From the NCBI GenBank assembly GCA_040954595.2, contig CM082578.2, forward strand, positions 4,650,001-4,714,000: a stretch of 64,000 bases of DNA, read 5' to 3'. A program made the position numbers and the translations under genes. The notes under the pieces are model-generated. The model made no database searches and was not told where the DNA came from. It was given only the letters and a program-made list of their open reading frames with translations. Shown piece after piece: positions 14,438-29,089 of the stretch (positions are counted from its first letter, which is position 1; each line of letters begins with the position of its first letter). Source of the DNA: Balanoglossus misakiensis (taxonomy: Eukaryota > Hemichordata).

Positions 14438-17400
14438 TTTAGTGAGACGTTGCCTTGGAGATGGTAGACATATCTGAGGAGAGAAGGGAGAGGAGACTGA
14501 GAAATGTCTCGTGCAAGAAAGGTATCTGTTTTCAGCTGAACGTAATGAAAGACGACGCGGAAAACACATTAAAAGTCTTCCGCTTCGACTCAGTCGGCGG
14601 GCGATGATCCCGTGTCGTCGCAACTCCCACCTATTCAACTCTCGTGCCAGCCGCCGAAGATTTGTTTTCAATTCCAGCATACATGTACCTTGAGTTGTAG
14701 CCTGCTCCCACCCCCTTCTCCGCTCGCTTTTTGCGAGCGGGAAAAATTAATCACAATCCAATCACGTTCAAAACATCACCTCAAGATTGTTTTGTACATA
14801 ACGGAGTCGGCGGAAACGGTCTACCTTGCTGAGGAATAAATCAGAGTGTGGCTTATGCGCAGTACTCCCTTTTGACCAATAAACCACTGAGGACAACCGC
14901 CGCGTCCACGAACAACACCATTTCCCGCGCCGGCGCTCTGCAATATGTTTTACGAACCTCAATATTACATAGCTTCAATGTAAAGGGGAACGACAAACTA
15001 TTTGCATGATTTTTTTTTTAATTTAAAGATTATTTTTTATCCAGTATTTGATGATATCTCTGGAACATTTGGTGTCCTTATTCGTATTCTGGAACAAGTA
15101 GTATCATTCATATTGAATTATTTAGGGTAGATCTAACTATTTCTCCCTTGGGTTGTCGTGGCGACCGAACAGTAGCATGTATACAGAAAAGAGCTTTCTA
15201 ATGAAGTGGTCAACGTTCGCCCATATTATAAAAGTTTACGGTTCGAGAGAAATCTGCATCGGGTATACAAAAACATTTAATAACACAATTTATAATACAC
15301 GTCAGCTCTGCAATTAAGAGTAATTCATTCGGCGGATTTCATAAGAAGACTAATTTATGAAAAATGTCGACAATGTGTGTTTAGACGGCCTCTACCTTGG
15401 CTCGCTCACACACTGTTCATGTCGGTTAAGGACTCCAACTGTGATGACGGTGTCGTAGAAATTCATGAACATAACACTCATTTCAGTAGTGTTAATTACT
15501 CCGCTTCGTGATCACTGTTGACAACCGATTCAAGGAGACAAGAAACCCCACTTACTTCGTGTATTGCCAAATCGCGATTTACAGACTGTGGGCACAACGC
15601 GTGTTTGGCGGCCGCAGTTTGACAATTTCATCATCAAATTCTGATCAGAGACATATTCGGGTGACGTATCGTTTGCACACGCGCTTTCATTTTAATACTC
15701 AGTACACAGGTGATATATTGTCTACAGCGTATATACGTCGCCTCGGGTGTTTAAGGATCATGCCTGGCAATACTAATGATTCCATCAGTATGTATCATAG
15801 CCGCGGTGTGGACGATTTGCGGCGTCCGTTCCATTACGAACCATAAAGGTATAGGCTTTTACTTCCATTTAACGACACAGACTCTTGTTTTCACTTCAAA
15901 GCCATTCTCCCGCGTAATTTCCCTTATTAATTTGAAGAACTGCGGCCATGACCTTTCATTTGTGGGTTGTGTCGCTCACTTCCGATCGCAGTGACGGACA
16001 TCGCAATGGGCACTTCCGCCAAGCTACGGTTTCAGATGGCGTCATTGTGTGTTTGTTGATGAAATTCTTTGTCAGACGACACTTTTGGTCCGGAGTTAAT
16101 GTCTTTCACCATACGGTGTACCTCCGTAGAGTTTAGAATTGAGCGAATAGTAGGAAACATTATGAGAACGATGGTTTGAGCCTGACGTTAGCATGCGTGG
16201 CGAAAAAAACATTTTGCATAATCCGAGCTTGCGCCCTGACGAGATCTGAACGACGAGGCACAAGTAATTGTTGTCGTTTCTTGAATTTATAACCTGCTGA
16301 ATCCAGAGCGGTATGATATGCCCTATACCTGTGACCCCTTAGATAACCCATTGCACTTTGTCGAGATGCTTATCCGTATATCAGAAAAGGGGGATTAATT
16401 CTCGACAGTATGAGAGCAAATCAGAGGACGACGGGCCGGCGCAGTTTAACTGTTATTTTTACAAGAGGAGCTCCTTACTAGCCAATGTAGGCGATGCGTT
16501 AAACTTGTGATAAAACGCGAGATAAATGTGCGATAATTGCTGAGTTACCTGCCTTTGCTACAAATTGATCAGAATTCCTGAAAACGACCCATTTCTTTGT
16601 CATTAGGAGTCTATTAAATTCAGATTATCATCAGGGGAATGAAAAAAAAGCAATGGGCGAACAGTGTATTGGAGACGAGTATTGGGTAGTGACTGCGTAC
16701 TTTACCCACAAAATGCCGTCATCCAGGCCGTCGGTCGCCTTGGCATCACACAAGTAAGGGACGTATCTTCAGTTGTGCTTGTCGCCGCCGATTCTGCTCG
16801 TCATCCCACGGAAGAGGAGGCCATTGTATGTATAATTCTCACTTCACGGTACTGAGTCGGGTTTGACGAGATGACAACGTTAACTATAGCCGAGTGAGAT
16901 TCGGCGAGCCGCGTCTTGATTTCTCTTGCGTGTGATACAGCCAATACTCAAATGTACAAATCACGCACAATACTCTCGTTATGCGAGAATGACGCCTATG
17001 AACTTTTACCTTTAACTATATAGAGGCGCGTCTCCGCCCTAACCATACAATCAGCATACATGTACGTATCAAACCGTCGTGGGATACGACTTGCGTATCT
17101 GAGTCAAAAATGTAAAATTTGTTGGCAAATTTGTTTACATGGTTTTCTCCACAATTACAGCCTGTGTTCTCAATGGAGATCACAAGTCCCGCAGCGGGTA
17201 TTGCGATCAACATTTCCCGGTTGCGTTTACTTTCTCTGGCGCACAATTTTAGTCGAAACTTCGCTGTTAAATTGTGTCTTTATGCGTCGTCAGATTCAAT
17301 TATTGAAGGTGACTTCAAGCGTATCAGGTTGAACTTGATGCAGTCGGTCGTTGGATTGCCGTCACTTTTCATCTTCTGTAACAAATCATCGCGTTTCAAC

Positions 17401-18804
17401 CTCAGCTTTTAACGCGCCCTAATTTCTGCCCAAAATACTATTTGGGGCAAAGGGATGTTGTACCAAGATAAGGTGTACATTTCTGAACCAATTTGTGAAG
17501 TTAAATCGTTGGCCAGTACCTCGTCATCCGACTTTAAGCTCTCAAGCGTGTACGCGCACTTTGTTATTAAAATTGAAAATGTCAGAGTCCCATCCGTTCA
17601 CAAATTAGCTTACGCGGCACTTTGGGCATGTTAGCAACGCAGCAAGAAACACGTGTCCTTAGAGTGGCGCATGCCGTGTGCTGGTAGCCGTAATGATTTT
17701 CAACTCAACGTCAATTAGTTCAAACCGACGTAGATCAAACACAAGTGCGTTTCATTTTTTTTTTTTTGGTGCTGTCATGAGTTTGATTCTTGTTCCGTCA
17801 CAAATTGCGGGAGGAAAAGAAAATATTTGGGAGATGTGAAAATGCAAATATTATTTGAAGTGTACCGGCTGCATAACACAAATCAGCACGGGTTTGTATA
17901 GGTAATGAAATAAGTAAATTGCTGCATGTTCATTGTCGTAATATTTGAAAATTTTCAATCAGGGTTAATATCATAATAAGGGCCCAATGTCGCGGGGCAT
18001 ACATGTATGTGCGACTGTGGCTTTTCGTTCACACGAGGGGTCCCTTTGAAGGGACAATAAACGCTGATTTACGATCACTATCGGATAACTCTTGAGCACA
18101 AATTTTGAAAGCAGGGTTGTCAATGTTAAAGTTTATATGTGGGTCTGAGGTTTGTCATATATGTCTTGACCATGGCCAAATTTCCTCGACTTATATGTCA
18201 TGTCTATGGAGTTATATTCACTGGCGTGAAACCTACGATGTTCACTAAGTAAACTATAACAGACGGAAATGGGCAGATACACATGAGTAAACGTAGTAAC
18301 AAAGGTGTCACCTCTTAATTGTAGATATAAATCGATTATTTCTCTTTATGCTTCACAGCTTGGTGTGAGACAAAAACGTGACTTGCACAAAACGCGAGGA
18401 AAGTTGCAATTCATTGGATGGTTGGTTATGAACCAGTCATCACTAAGCAACACGATGTTGTCGTTGGAGACATGGGCAGTGGCTGTCGAGATATAGGCAT
18501 TAATTGCTAGAGCCTTGTGTGTACTTGGCTTGATTTCAAATATTCGCCTCTTCGTTTTATTCATACGGCTTTTGACAGGACCACACTTGCATGCGCTGTT
18601 CTGCGTGAGTGACCACTGAGACCTGACTTGGCCCCTATTGAAATGTTGACAATTTAAACAATACGGGCCGACTGGGGTCCAGATTGTCTGTCCGCTGGAG
18701 GCGCTGTGGTAGAACCCACTGCAAGACTGCACACACAGTTTCTTATGTTTACATGTTGTGCCATCTCAACAGGCAGACTGTTTCAAAGTGTAGTTTATTT
18801 GGTG

Positions 18805-19125
18805 TCTTGAAGGTTTGATTAAACAATTACCCCCGTCGAAGGCGGATATACACGAGATTTGGATACAATTTGCGATATATACAGCACGAGCCGTTAGCCG
18901 AGTGCTGAATGGAGCGAATTGTACCCAAATCGAATGTATACCCGACTGTGTGGGGGTTATTGCCATTACATTATATCAAAATTTGATTTTGTGGCAAATC
19001 AATGTAATTTTCTTAATGAAACAATTAATGGCAAAGTTAGCAGAATTATATTGACTATTTTAGCATCGCTGGATTGAGATCCCGTCCAATCAGAATGGCG
19101 GATGCTATCATGATATTTTATAATT
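18805..19125. repeat. Dispersed repeat family, copy 2
   Basis: Same family and orientation as 3540-3842. This copy keeps a clearer inverted structure (gatttggatacaatt against aattgtacccaaatc around a gcacgag...gagtgct turn). No coding signal. Confidence 0.6.
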
Positions 19126-19969
19126 TATTTTCTTTATAATGGAACTAAGCAACAACTTAATTACATTAACCTGATATACACAAGGCTAGACCAAACTAAA
19201 CTAAACTAAACTTAATCATTACCATTATCGTCATTATACACAACATTCATAATGTCTAATAGAAATAAACGCATCAGTCAAATCCCATACATAGAAATCA
19301 GTTTCTTTGGCTACCTATTTTCTGCTGAAATTTAACTTCCGGCTAGGGCTACATGATCAGTACTCTACTATCATACAGGGAGTAAATCTTGTTTTACAAC
19401 ACATTATCTTTACTGTTCTTGCATTTTCAAGCTTTGTATATACATTCTGTAAGGTACCATAACATTTAGACAAAGCAAAGACTTAATTACAAGAAAGTGT
19501 CCAATCTAGTCCACTCACCTCAACCCATCATTCACTGCCCCTAATTCCCAGTAAGCTTACGTTATAGCTTCCATGATGCAAGTGCTATCATGCAATAAAA
19601 CATGTCTGCAATGTACATGTAGAGTGCCAATTCATCTTTTACATGATGAGTGGCTAAAGGCGAGAAATCGTTGATGTCCTTTGCACGACGTGGCAAACTG
19701 TTAATAGCCGGAGATCACGCAAGTACAGGCCAATTTCTCTAAGTGCTTCTAGATGGTGTTTTTGCGAAGGACGTGTGCCACCCTTCATGATGATGCAGTA
19801 AACTGACGAACGATCTAATGAGTTCTGGCATCACCGTGACGCTAACGCCATGCACCACACATTCGCGACCGAAGAATTGCACTTCACAGCAATATACATA
19901 AAACTATTATAACAACACACCCCATCCATAACCTGTGCTGTGATTCGCCAATGTGCAGTCACATTGTGT

Positions 19970-20310
19970 CATTTTGGCGCTGTTGCCAGACAGGCAACAG
20001 TACCGAAAACAGTTGCCTGGCCAGTTGGGAAGCCCCGTCTGCGCATGCGCACTCCAGAAAACCAAGATGGCGATGTCATCTGCGACCGAGACCAATTTGC
20101 TGCCTGATTTGTGCCACTGTGAGATGAGGCGTGTTATTAAACTCACATTGACTGGCCATATTTTGGTAACACTAACAGCATATGTCTGTGTCTCCTTGGG
20201 CCTGTCGGTTGCCCCCAAACAGTCTTCGGCCTCTGGAAACAGACTGTTTTGGCGTGACTCACAGTCCCTCGGGAAACAATCGCATGCTGTTTCCCTCATG
20301 GCAATATATG
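19970..20310. repeat. Hairpin-rich repeat segment
   Basis: Several inverted pairs occur close together: gccagacaggcaacagt with acagttgcctggc, aaacagtcttcgg with cagactgtttt, and gggaaacaatcgcatgctgtttccc. Frames are open on both strands here for 128-130 codons, but the repeat structure explains them better than coding does. Confidence 0.45.
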
Positions 20311-22905
20311 TATACTGTATATGTGCGTGTAAGAACTGATATATGTTCCTATCTTCCAGAACCTCTATTTACTTTGTTAGTTGTAACAGAGACATCTTAC
20401 ATCTGGTGAAAGCTGCAATTCTTTACCACATGGATTACTGTTTGTCTAGAAATGGTAGTTCATGTATATGTCTTACATGTATACATGAATAGGCTCTGGA
20501 GTTTTGTGAGCGACAAAGGTGACATTGCCATATTGGATCGATTACGAAATACAATGTAAATTGGCGAGCATGCTTATGACATGGAACAGTGTTTGCGAGT
20601 CTGTCCTGAATATCACGAACCAACATCCAAACTCCCTCTGGCCATAGCATGGTGTCAAGTGTCCTACCAGTATGGTCAGCGGTCTGAGTATCAGAATAAG
20701 ATTATCAAGGAATCATGCAAAGAAACGCAACATAATTGTGTGCTGAGATAAAAGAAAACAAAAATGTTATCTGCCTTGTTTAAATAAGACTGAATATCAG
20801 AGAATGATATGAACATGACCATTACAACATCGTATCATCTTTTTGCTTTCAAGAAATTTGTTTATGAACGTCATGAATTCGGACATACAAATGTGACACT
20901 TGCAGAAAACGTTGATGCCTGACATTTATGCTGCGTGATCCACTGCTGCAGGACAGAAACACCGCGAGAATGACACAAAGCGAAAGAACATTTCACCTGA
21001 CGCATTGACTTATAATCGCTGGTTTGCTTTCTATTGGCCAAGGATACAACGCTCAGTGAGTTGACAGTGGCGCCAATGTTAGTCCAGACGTGTGTTTTTT
21101 TTTTACATATACTAGGATTCATTTATTTTAGTGAAAACCACTAATCTAGATTGAACATACATGTATCACTAAACTATACGTTCCATGTTCGTTAGTGCCC
21201 CTTTTATCAGTCGATCGATTCAACGCTTGCTTCGTCTCGTTTTACGCCGCAATTAATATGGGATACGGATTTCGTCTCCTTTTCTGGTTAATTGTGGATA
21301 GGGGTTGAAGACGGATCGATACTTGCTATGAAATGGAGAATGGAATGCGATTATAGTTGGGCTTGTGAGGGGATAATTGAAAAGGAAAGCTTGCTTTACA
21401 GTTTGAGAAGTAAATCATTCAGGTATCTCTTACGCTTTGAGCTGAGGGCGTACACGATCATTTCAGTCTAAGATTGCCTGTATTGGTGTTCTGAAGGATG
21501 TTAAAATGACTTTTCAATAAATCATCAATCAATAATTATTATGGATAACGTACTGTACTTAATTAATTATTATCAAGGCCCTGCATGTATCCCGGGTTCT
21601 CTCGTTCGATTAGATGACCTATTTATCTTGGAGTTCACCTCACCTTTGGGTGCCTGAGTAAAATCTTGCAATAAACCTTTATTCCAGCACCGAATCTTGG
21701 GCCACATTTTACTTGGACAGAGGCGGAATAATTAAAACAAATCGGGGATGAATTTATCCGCCGCCCCTTGCCATGTGCAATAATGATAAATAATGGCGCG
21801 TTTGTGAAAACTGTGAATTAATCATGTGCTTTGTGTGTGAACAGTAAATGAACCCTTTGACAGGTACAACGAAATATCACCGGAGTGGACACATTTCATG
21901 ATTCTGTTTCAAGATCAGTGTCTTAGTACTCCCTGTGTGCAGAGTAAGCAACCAACGAAACTATTAATCATTTCGCGGGTGTGACGGCGATGGCAAAACG
22001 ACAAATCTCACACATATATTTAGAAAAGGTGTCCAATAGTATGTCGATTAGACACAGCCTTTGAAAGCAACTTGGCAAGCCGTGCCCCGAGTGCCTGGTG
22101 ATTCGTGGTGAGTCGTTGCGAAGTGTCAACAACTTGCAAAAGCATTTCATGCCAGGGACTTCGATTCCAAATCCCACTGAGCAGACAGACAGACAGACAG
22201 ACTTGCACTCATGGATGGACGGATGAACACACGCTCAGCAATCGGTACGACGTTAGTTCAAGTGTGTGTACACCTGAGCTAATTCCATAATTCATAAATA
22301 TGAACATAGGACGTAATTTGCCTTCAAAGTCCGTTTATATGATTTTTCACAAATAAAAAGTAGGGTTATAAATCCGAAGAAAATGACGAGGCAAAGCATG
22401 TGTATAACGACAGACAATCAATGTGCTCTCATCAATCCCGGTTCAAGCGGGAAAAAATGATCGTCTCTCAACTGTTGTCATTTTTACGATCGGTCGCGCA
22501 GAGCAATTAAGGACAACTGACTGTCGTGTGTGCATCGTATAACATCATTGCCAATGACGCATTAGAGACCGTTAGGCCTGCATTCAAAATTCCGAATAAG
22601 GAATTGAGATGGAGAGGGTGAGAAGTTCGAAGACAGACAGGAAGGACTTGAAGAAAAGGTTATGCTCGGACAGAAGATACGGAAAAAAATACGCACCGTC
22701 CCAGGTGAAACTTTATCATGTTATTCGTACATACATTCAGCGAGAAAATGAAGACATGTATAAATTGTCTAATTACTGCAAAACTGTCATCCATGGACAT
22801 TCACAACCGCGACACTTCTCACCCTCTAGTCAGAGTTATAGACAAGGGGCCAAGGCCATGCAGGACAGGCTCAATATCCAAGGAGGTAACTGTCCGTATA
22901 CCTTT

Positions 22906-22906
22906 A

Positions 22907-23000
<94 letters not shown>

Positions 23001-23030
23001 CGATGATGATGATGATGATGATGATGATGT
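22906..23030. repeat. (GAT)n microsatellite
   Basis: About 40 trinucleotide units with a single gac interruption at about 22999. It reads as poly-Asp, poly-Met or poly-Ser depending on frame. Surrounding sequence shows no splice-supported gene, so the 148-codon frame here is not called. Confidence 0.95.
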
Positions 23031-26000
23031 CATCAAAACTGCAATTTCGGCATAATAACTAAACCTGCCTTTGGAGGAGACGGACAGCGTCTCTTCTGTT
23101 GTGAGTACCAGTGCAGGAGAAGTATGTTAGCAGTTACAATGCAAAAAGATGCCAGGCGGAAGTTATCAATAGAGCAAAACAGCTGCAAACCATCAAGAAT
23201 GCCACAATGATGACTGCTGATGCTGATATGAGATCACATTGAAGGCCTTGAATGCAATTCTGTCGGCTAAGTCCTTGCCAAACTCAATGGAAACGTGCTG
23301 TAGGAAACCACGGCCGGATGATTGCACACGGAGATTCGGACGTTTCCTAAGTCGGATCTCGACAAAATCCAACAGCATCGAATTCCCGCATGCAATTTCT
23401 TTTTCCTTCAAAGGAAACAAGATTATTTCTGACTTCACTCAGTTTGAAAACCCAGGTTCCATAGAGTCGTGGTTGGTCGCTTTTTCTGGTATTTTCTAGA
23501 ATGACGTCGACAACGCATGCTGCCTAAAATTAATCAAGTTCCACATGAATGGAAGACATTCAGACAGTGTTTCTCCCATAGAAATCAAAGTATTGCTTAT
23601 TTTAGTCAAGGCATGTTCTAAATTGAACGGTTTCGATTTCAAGATCGAATATTCATAAGGCAATACAGACAGTGCGTTTTAAATCTCTTTACAAGCCCCG
23701 GTTTATATCAACGAGGCTTGGTTTGCAGTTCGCGTTTATTCTATGAATGATAGTGTTTCCGATTTACCTCCGGTGTGTAGTATATAAATTAATCGCATTA
23801 TCACCTGACTAAGGAATTTAATTAATTCATTAAAAACACAGCGGCTGCATCTATTGTCTGACTTTAATTTATTCTGTACCAAACGATGTGTTTAATCGTC
23901 TCAATGAGATTTTGTATCACCCGGTCCTTTAAATGCGTGAACAACATTTCAGAGACGACACAATTTATCGGGACGCGCTTCGAAATATGGCATAGAACAT
24001 TATCCTAATTTCGAAAATGAAATCATTTACCGAACCATAAATAACACTTTCATGTAATTCATCACTAAATAATATATACCCCTCTCCAGGGTGCGACGGC
24101 TCTACTGGTTCATCTGAATAAAGGAGAATCATAGATAATTACATTTTCACATCAGGTCGAAATGATACGACATCTTAAACGTTGAAAAAGTCGTTTATCA
24201 TATTTTAGAAGATGTCGCGTTGACTACATGCAATTTACGTTCATTATGTCAAATACGTATATAAACACGATTTGAAATATTTAAGGATAATTGCCCACAA
24301 AATGTTTACAAAACGTTTAGTGTTTGTTGTACTTGGAGAGAATGTGATATTTCTGTCACAGTTTGACCGAAACAAAACAAAACAAACTGTTAAATATGTC
24401 GAGTGTATGGGCTACATGTACATATACTGTGCTGATAGTTTTACAGAGTTTATTACCATGCAATTATCCCAAAATAGTTCCAATTGTGTTTATAGTTACG
24501 TAGATACGCGTATTTTAATTCTCATCTAATTTGAGGTAAGGACAACTTTCAAAGAGTAAAGTCAATACATGTACACGGTCTTTGTTCGCGAGCTAGGTTA
24601 TAATGGCCGGATAGGACACGTACGTTTGATGGGAAATTGATTGTCCTGCACGCATCGGTGCCGTTGATTCCTTCATATCGATCAAGAGAGGCATCATGGC
24701 GAGGTTGAGCAGTGCAGACCGCACAAAACGAGAATAGGAGTATCGGCTAAAATTCACAACCACTGTACTACTCGTCACGGTCGCGGATTTTCACGGCGCA
24801 AAGGTCTCGAGAGGTGCCCCATTAAACGCGGTCATGCAGGCATCGTTCGCCTTTTGCTGACGTCATCTCGAACAAAGATATCAATCGGGATTTATTTTGG
24901 ATTTGTGAACGAAAACAAACGCAAAAGAGCGTTGTCATTGCTCATAAACGATAACGCTGACAGTACACATGCACATAAGGGGGGGGGGGGGGGCTCCGTC
25001 ACGAAAGCACAGTGTGAAAAGAAGAGTCAGCCAAAATTTGCAGCCAATGGACTTTTTTAGATGTGCTCAGTCAAAGTCCAGGGACTGTGGCTCAGTATAC
25101 ATGTAACCCGTTATTCGTCCATATGTGTTTATGATCGTACAGTCTGGCCGCCATTGGCCATTGTCTGCTGACTATGAACACACGAATAACACCCAAAATC
25201 AGTATGGAGCTTTGGCTGTTATCGTTTGAAGTTACTGGTTTGTGATGAAGTTTCCCCAAGGGCTGTCTTTTCTTAACGATGGGTGCTTTCACTCCTGACG
25301 TGAACCCAATGAAGTCCACTCCCTTCATCACTGAGGGATAAATCATGACGATGATACAGAATATACTGTTTCTTTCAGGAAAATAAAAGCACTTTATCTG
25401 CGTGATGTTAGTACTAAACCTTACTACCAATACAATCTTTCTGAATAAAACTTGCCCGAGATTTGTTCTTATCCGTTTTATGATTTAGTTATCAGCTGCT
25501 AAAGGTTTCCGACTACGATTTTATCACTCGCACATATTCTCCGCATCATGAAACCGAATCTGAGACAAGCCTTTGATGTTTATATCAATTAAGACGGTAA
25601 CTTTCAGACGAATATCTTGCAGTGATTTTGTAGTACAGGCAGGGTTTAATTTGTGAATGGCTTGTCGTCTTGTACCCTTATGTAGACAATGGCAACAAAA
25701 TAACATTACCTATAACATTTGCTCATCAGGAATGTGAGAGGCTACTTCATTTCAGTAATCACTTTGGAATGGACTGCTCCCAAAGCCACTATAGAACCGT
25801 AAGTTAGTACGCGCCTCGATGACAGATTTTCAGGAAAATGATATTCCTCTAAAATGTCAAATTCTTTGCCATTTTACAGTGTGCGGGGAGTGTTTTTTTC
25901 AAACAAAGAAGAAAACCACCGCCTTTCATGAAAATCGCTTCTTTAATTGCTCTGTCATTCAAAATTTTGCACGGTGACTCCCAATTTGTATTCTAAGAGA

Positions 26001-26669
26001 GAATATCCTACAGTTGCCATGAGCAGTATGAGAAAAGTTTAAGACTTCGATTTTCGAGGCGTGGTTCACATATACAACTGCGCACTGTTTTGTGGCGTGT
26101 GGTGATAATTCATTTTTCCGTGGCAGTGTACCGTAAAACAACGCGTTACGACGAACCGGTCCTAGTTCCTGCACTATAGTCGCATAAACGAAACCCAGGT
26201 AACGCAACATGTAAAAACACATCTTTCTCCTACCAAAGTTTGGAGATTTTTTTCTGCTCACTTTACAGAAAAATAAAGAATTTGTGTTATTCTAAAGATG
26301 ACACCAATCGTAATAACATTCCTAGAGTTCTCGGAGCTTTACATTTTGGCGCAACAAGCACATGGGCATGTCAAAATACTGCAATTGAAGATAAACAACA
26401 CTTTTTACTAGTAAAAGACCGTGTACATTCAACATTCTTCCCATTATACCGTTCGATGTTTCAGACGCGATAATCTTCTTGTTTGTGTTTTTCATACAAG
26501 TCAGTTCACGTCTCGGTTTATATCTATTTTCTTTTACAAAATGACCATGCCACAATCATCTCCAAGTATTACATGTGACTGTGTGTACATTGCACGTAAC
26601 GTACCGCTAATCTTTCATTAAATGAAGATCGACGGCGGGTAACGCAAAAATGACCTTTTCCCCATTTAA

Positions 26670-26965
26670 CTTCCGATTCCGATTAAGATCCGAACTTCTA
26701 AAAAAATAAATACCCTCAAAGTTAAATGCTTTATAATGATAAAATGAGGTCTATTTGGAAAAACGTATCGAATTCCCATTTAAACATTGTCAGTGAGGTA
26801 ACACGAAGCAAGATAACCATTTTCTCCGTATAGTCTCTTTGGAAAGATTTATTAAACTTCTAGAAAACGACACCAACTTTCTAAGTTAAACGTTTTGTAA
26901 TAATGAAATGGGACTTGTTAGCCGAGACAAATGTATCGAATTTCCAGTTTGGAATCAACTAAGTG
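26670..26965. repeat. Diverged tandem duplication
   Basis: Two units about 165 bases apart share cttctaraaaa, aagttaaaygytttrtaataatgaaatg and tatcgaatttcca in the same order. They are strongly diverged. No coding signal. Confidence 0.45.
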
Positions 26966-27182
26966 AAGGCGCCCACGTTTATATTTGATTTGAAGTGCGC
27001 ATGACGTCGTGAACAATCATGGTACAGGTTACGCGCATGGCAATCTTAAAGGTCACCTTGAGATTCGCATGGGTGTTTCCATCAACATTCCTAAAAATGA
27101 ATTTCTATCTATAAACTATCCCCTTTTCATGGTCTTCTTAGGCGACCACCGTCATAAATGCCAGAGACGCTGAAAGCCTCTT

Positions 27183-27976
27183 AGGCTGCATTCACAAACA
27201 CCTCTGTAGGGGGCGGGAGAATTGTGGGGGGGGATATTTGAAAAAATTGAGGGTATGTAAGGGGGGATTTGAAATAATTTAGGGACTGTAAAGGGGGGAC
27301 TTGAAAACTTTGAGGACTAAATATTTATTTCGAGTCCACAAAAATGCAGTTTTGAACCCTTCATAATACACATTTTTCTAATGTGGGAGGGGGACACCCC
27401 CTCCCGCACCCACCCCTTCATTCATCAACACCTTTCAATCATTGGCTAGTTTATCTAATGGCCCAAGTCAGGGGACTTGCCCGCCCCCCATGCTAACTTA
27501 GAGCTGCGAAGGTTAAATTTTTCCTCCCCAACAAAACGGTAGTTGGGTTACTTTGCTTTTGGGTTCATTAAAATGCAGCTTTGAGCTCTGTATTTTATAA
27601 CATTTTCTTACGTGGGAGGGGGACACCCCCTCCCACACCCACCCCTTCACTTCTCTGTTTACAATGTCTGCCAACACAGAATACAAATACTTACAAAATA
27701 AAAACAATGTTCACTTTTAATACCCACATCAGTTTCAATTTTTTTTTCATGGGAGCGCTAGATAGGTGATGCTTTGCTGTGTGAAAGAAAATGTTCAAAC
27801 AGCGCATAATTCACCATCCCCATCTGATAAGGGGGGGGGATTTCAAAATTTTAGCAGTTCGGAAGGGGGGATTTCAAATTTTTTCGGGTTGTGTACGGGG
27901 GGCATGTGAAAATTAATGGTACAAAAATTAAATTCTCCTGCCCCCCCCCCTCCAGAGGTGTTTGTGAATGCAGCCT
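27183..27976. mobile_element. 794-bp element with 25-bp terminal inverted repeats and G/C-rich interior
   Basis: Termini AGGCTGCATTCACAAACACC and GGTGTTTGTGAATGCAGCCT are exact inverses and extend to about 25 bases. The interior has many G and C runs. Two copies of a gtgggagggggacaccccctccc palindrome lie near 27382 and 27613. Related ggggggatttgaaa-type segments are arrayed near both ends. No open frame of note. Likely a nonautonomous DNA transposon. Confidence 0.7.
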
Positions 27977-28739
27977 TACCTGTCTTTTTCAATCTGTGTC
28001 AACAGGAGAGTGTGGTAATTGCAACTTCCTGTCTTTGATCAGCTCTTTCTTGCAAATGGTATAACTCAGTATCGGAGTTTTGCGCAGTCTCACTGAACAT
28101 ATATTTTCCAAAACTGTGCCCCACGGTTTTTAAAAACTTTGCAGAATTATAATTATTACAATCAAAATTAATGACTCAAGCGATCTTTGAAAACTTGATG
28201 TTTGTTTAGATTGTTTTGTTATAACGACCATCGACCACGAGGCCTAGGAGGAACAGTCATATATATTCATATTTCAAATATATCCCCCCCCCCCTCTTTC
28301 TCTCTGTAATTTCACCAAATAAAACAAACAATTACATTTGTAATTCCGGTCGATGGAAGTTTTGATGACACAGGAATACAAATCGTACACAGACATTTTC
28401 AATGAGACACTAGTATACGTATTTTGGTATTAACATTTTAATAGGCCAAGTTATTGGCGATATTGTCACATATATTTCACAGGCCTTAGATTGTAAATAC
28501 CTGTGTTTATAGCACTGACTGAATCTAAATGAGCCTTGCTCAATTGTGCATTGCTGAAAAGATCCTATGTTTTATTTATAATATTCTCAGACATTCTCAG
28601 TTCTCCATTATGCAATAAACCACTGTCACGGGGCTTTTAGACGAAGTCGTTCAGTCATATTAAATCTATTTTGCTTCGTACAACGATAGGGCTGGACAGA
28701 ATCAAAATCAGTTGTTCACATCCCTATTCACAGAGAGAA

Positions 28740-28856
28740 CGAGGTACAGGCTTAGACGTACACAGACAGATGGACGGTCAATGGACGGAAGGCGGACGGA
28801 CAGACGAATGGACGGACGGACGGGCAGGCAGACAGACATACAGACAGACAGATAAG
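28740..28856. repeat. Degenerate GGAC/CAGA tetranucleotide repeat
   Basis: Mixed ggac, gacg and caga units over about 115 bases. The strand-reversed frames read as Ser/Val/Arg repeats and are not genes. Confidence 0.8.
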
Positions 28857-29089
28857 TAACGTTGAAAGTCAGAAGCATGGAAAAGAGGAAAGAAGAGCGA
28901 TTAGCAACGTTAATGTACGTGCAAACTAGGACACTAACAACCGTCGTACTCACACTATGCTGACAGGCACTTCACACTGTGTAGTCTATCGACTGCATCC
29001 GTTTTTGATGTTCAACAGACAAGATATAATGTTTAACTTTATTAACGACAATTACACGATGACATCACGCAAAGAAAGATTGGGGTTAC

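Noticed and set aside
14438-14680. N-terminal extension of the EGF receptor to an upstream ATG at 14680
   Set aside because: It would place about 80 Arg-rich residues before a clear signal peptide. The ATG at 14437 has good context and gives a normal secretory N-terminus.
19907-20339. Overlapping frames of 128-130 codons on both strands
   Set aside because: They lie in a segment rich in inverted repeats. No recognised domain, and no consistent splice sites.
22609-23055. 148-codon frame ending in poly-Asp
   Set aside because: Over a quarter of it is the (GAT)n repeat. The other two frames are also open there (poly-Met; poly-Ser on minus), and there are no supporting exons.
23193-23499. Overlapping frames of 81-86 codons on both strands, considered as a retroelement remnant
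   Set aside because: No reverse transcriptase, integrase or gag motif could be recognised, and there are no flanking repeats.
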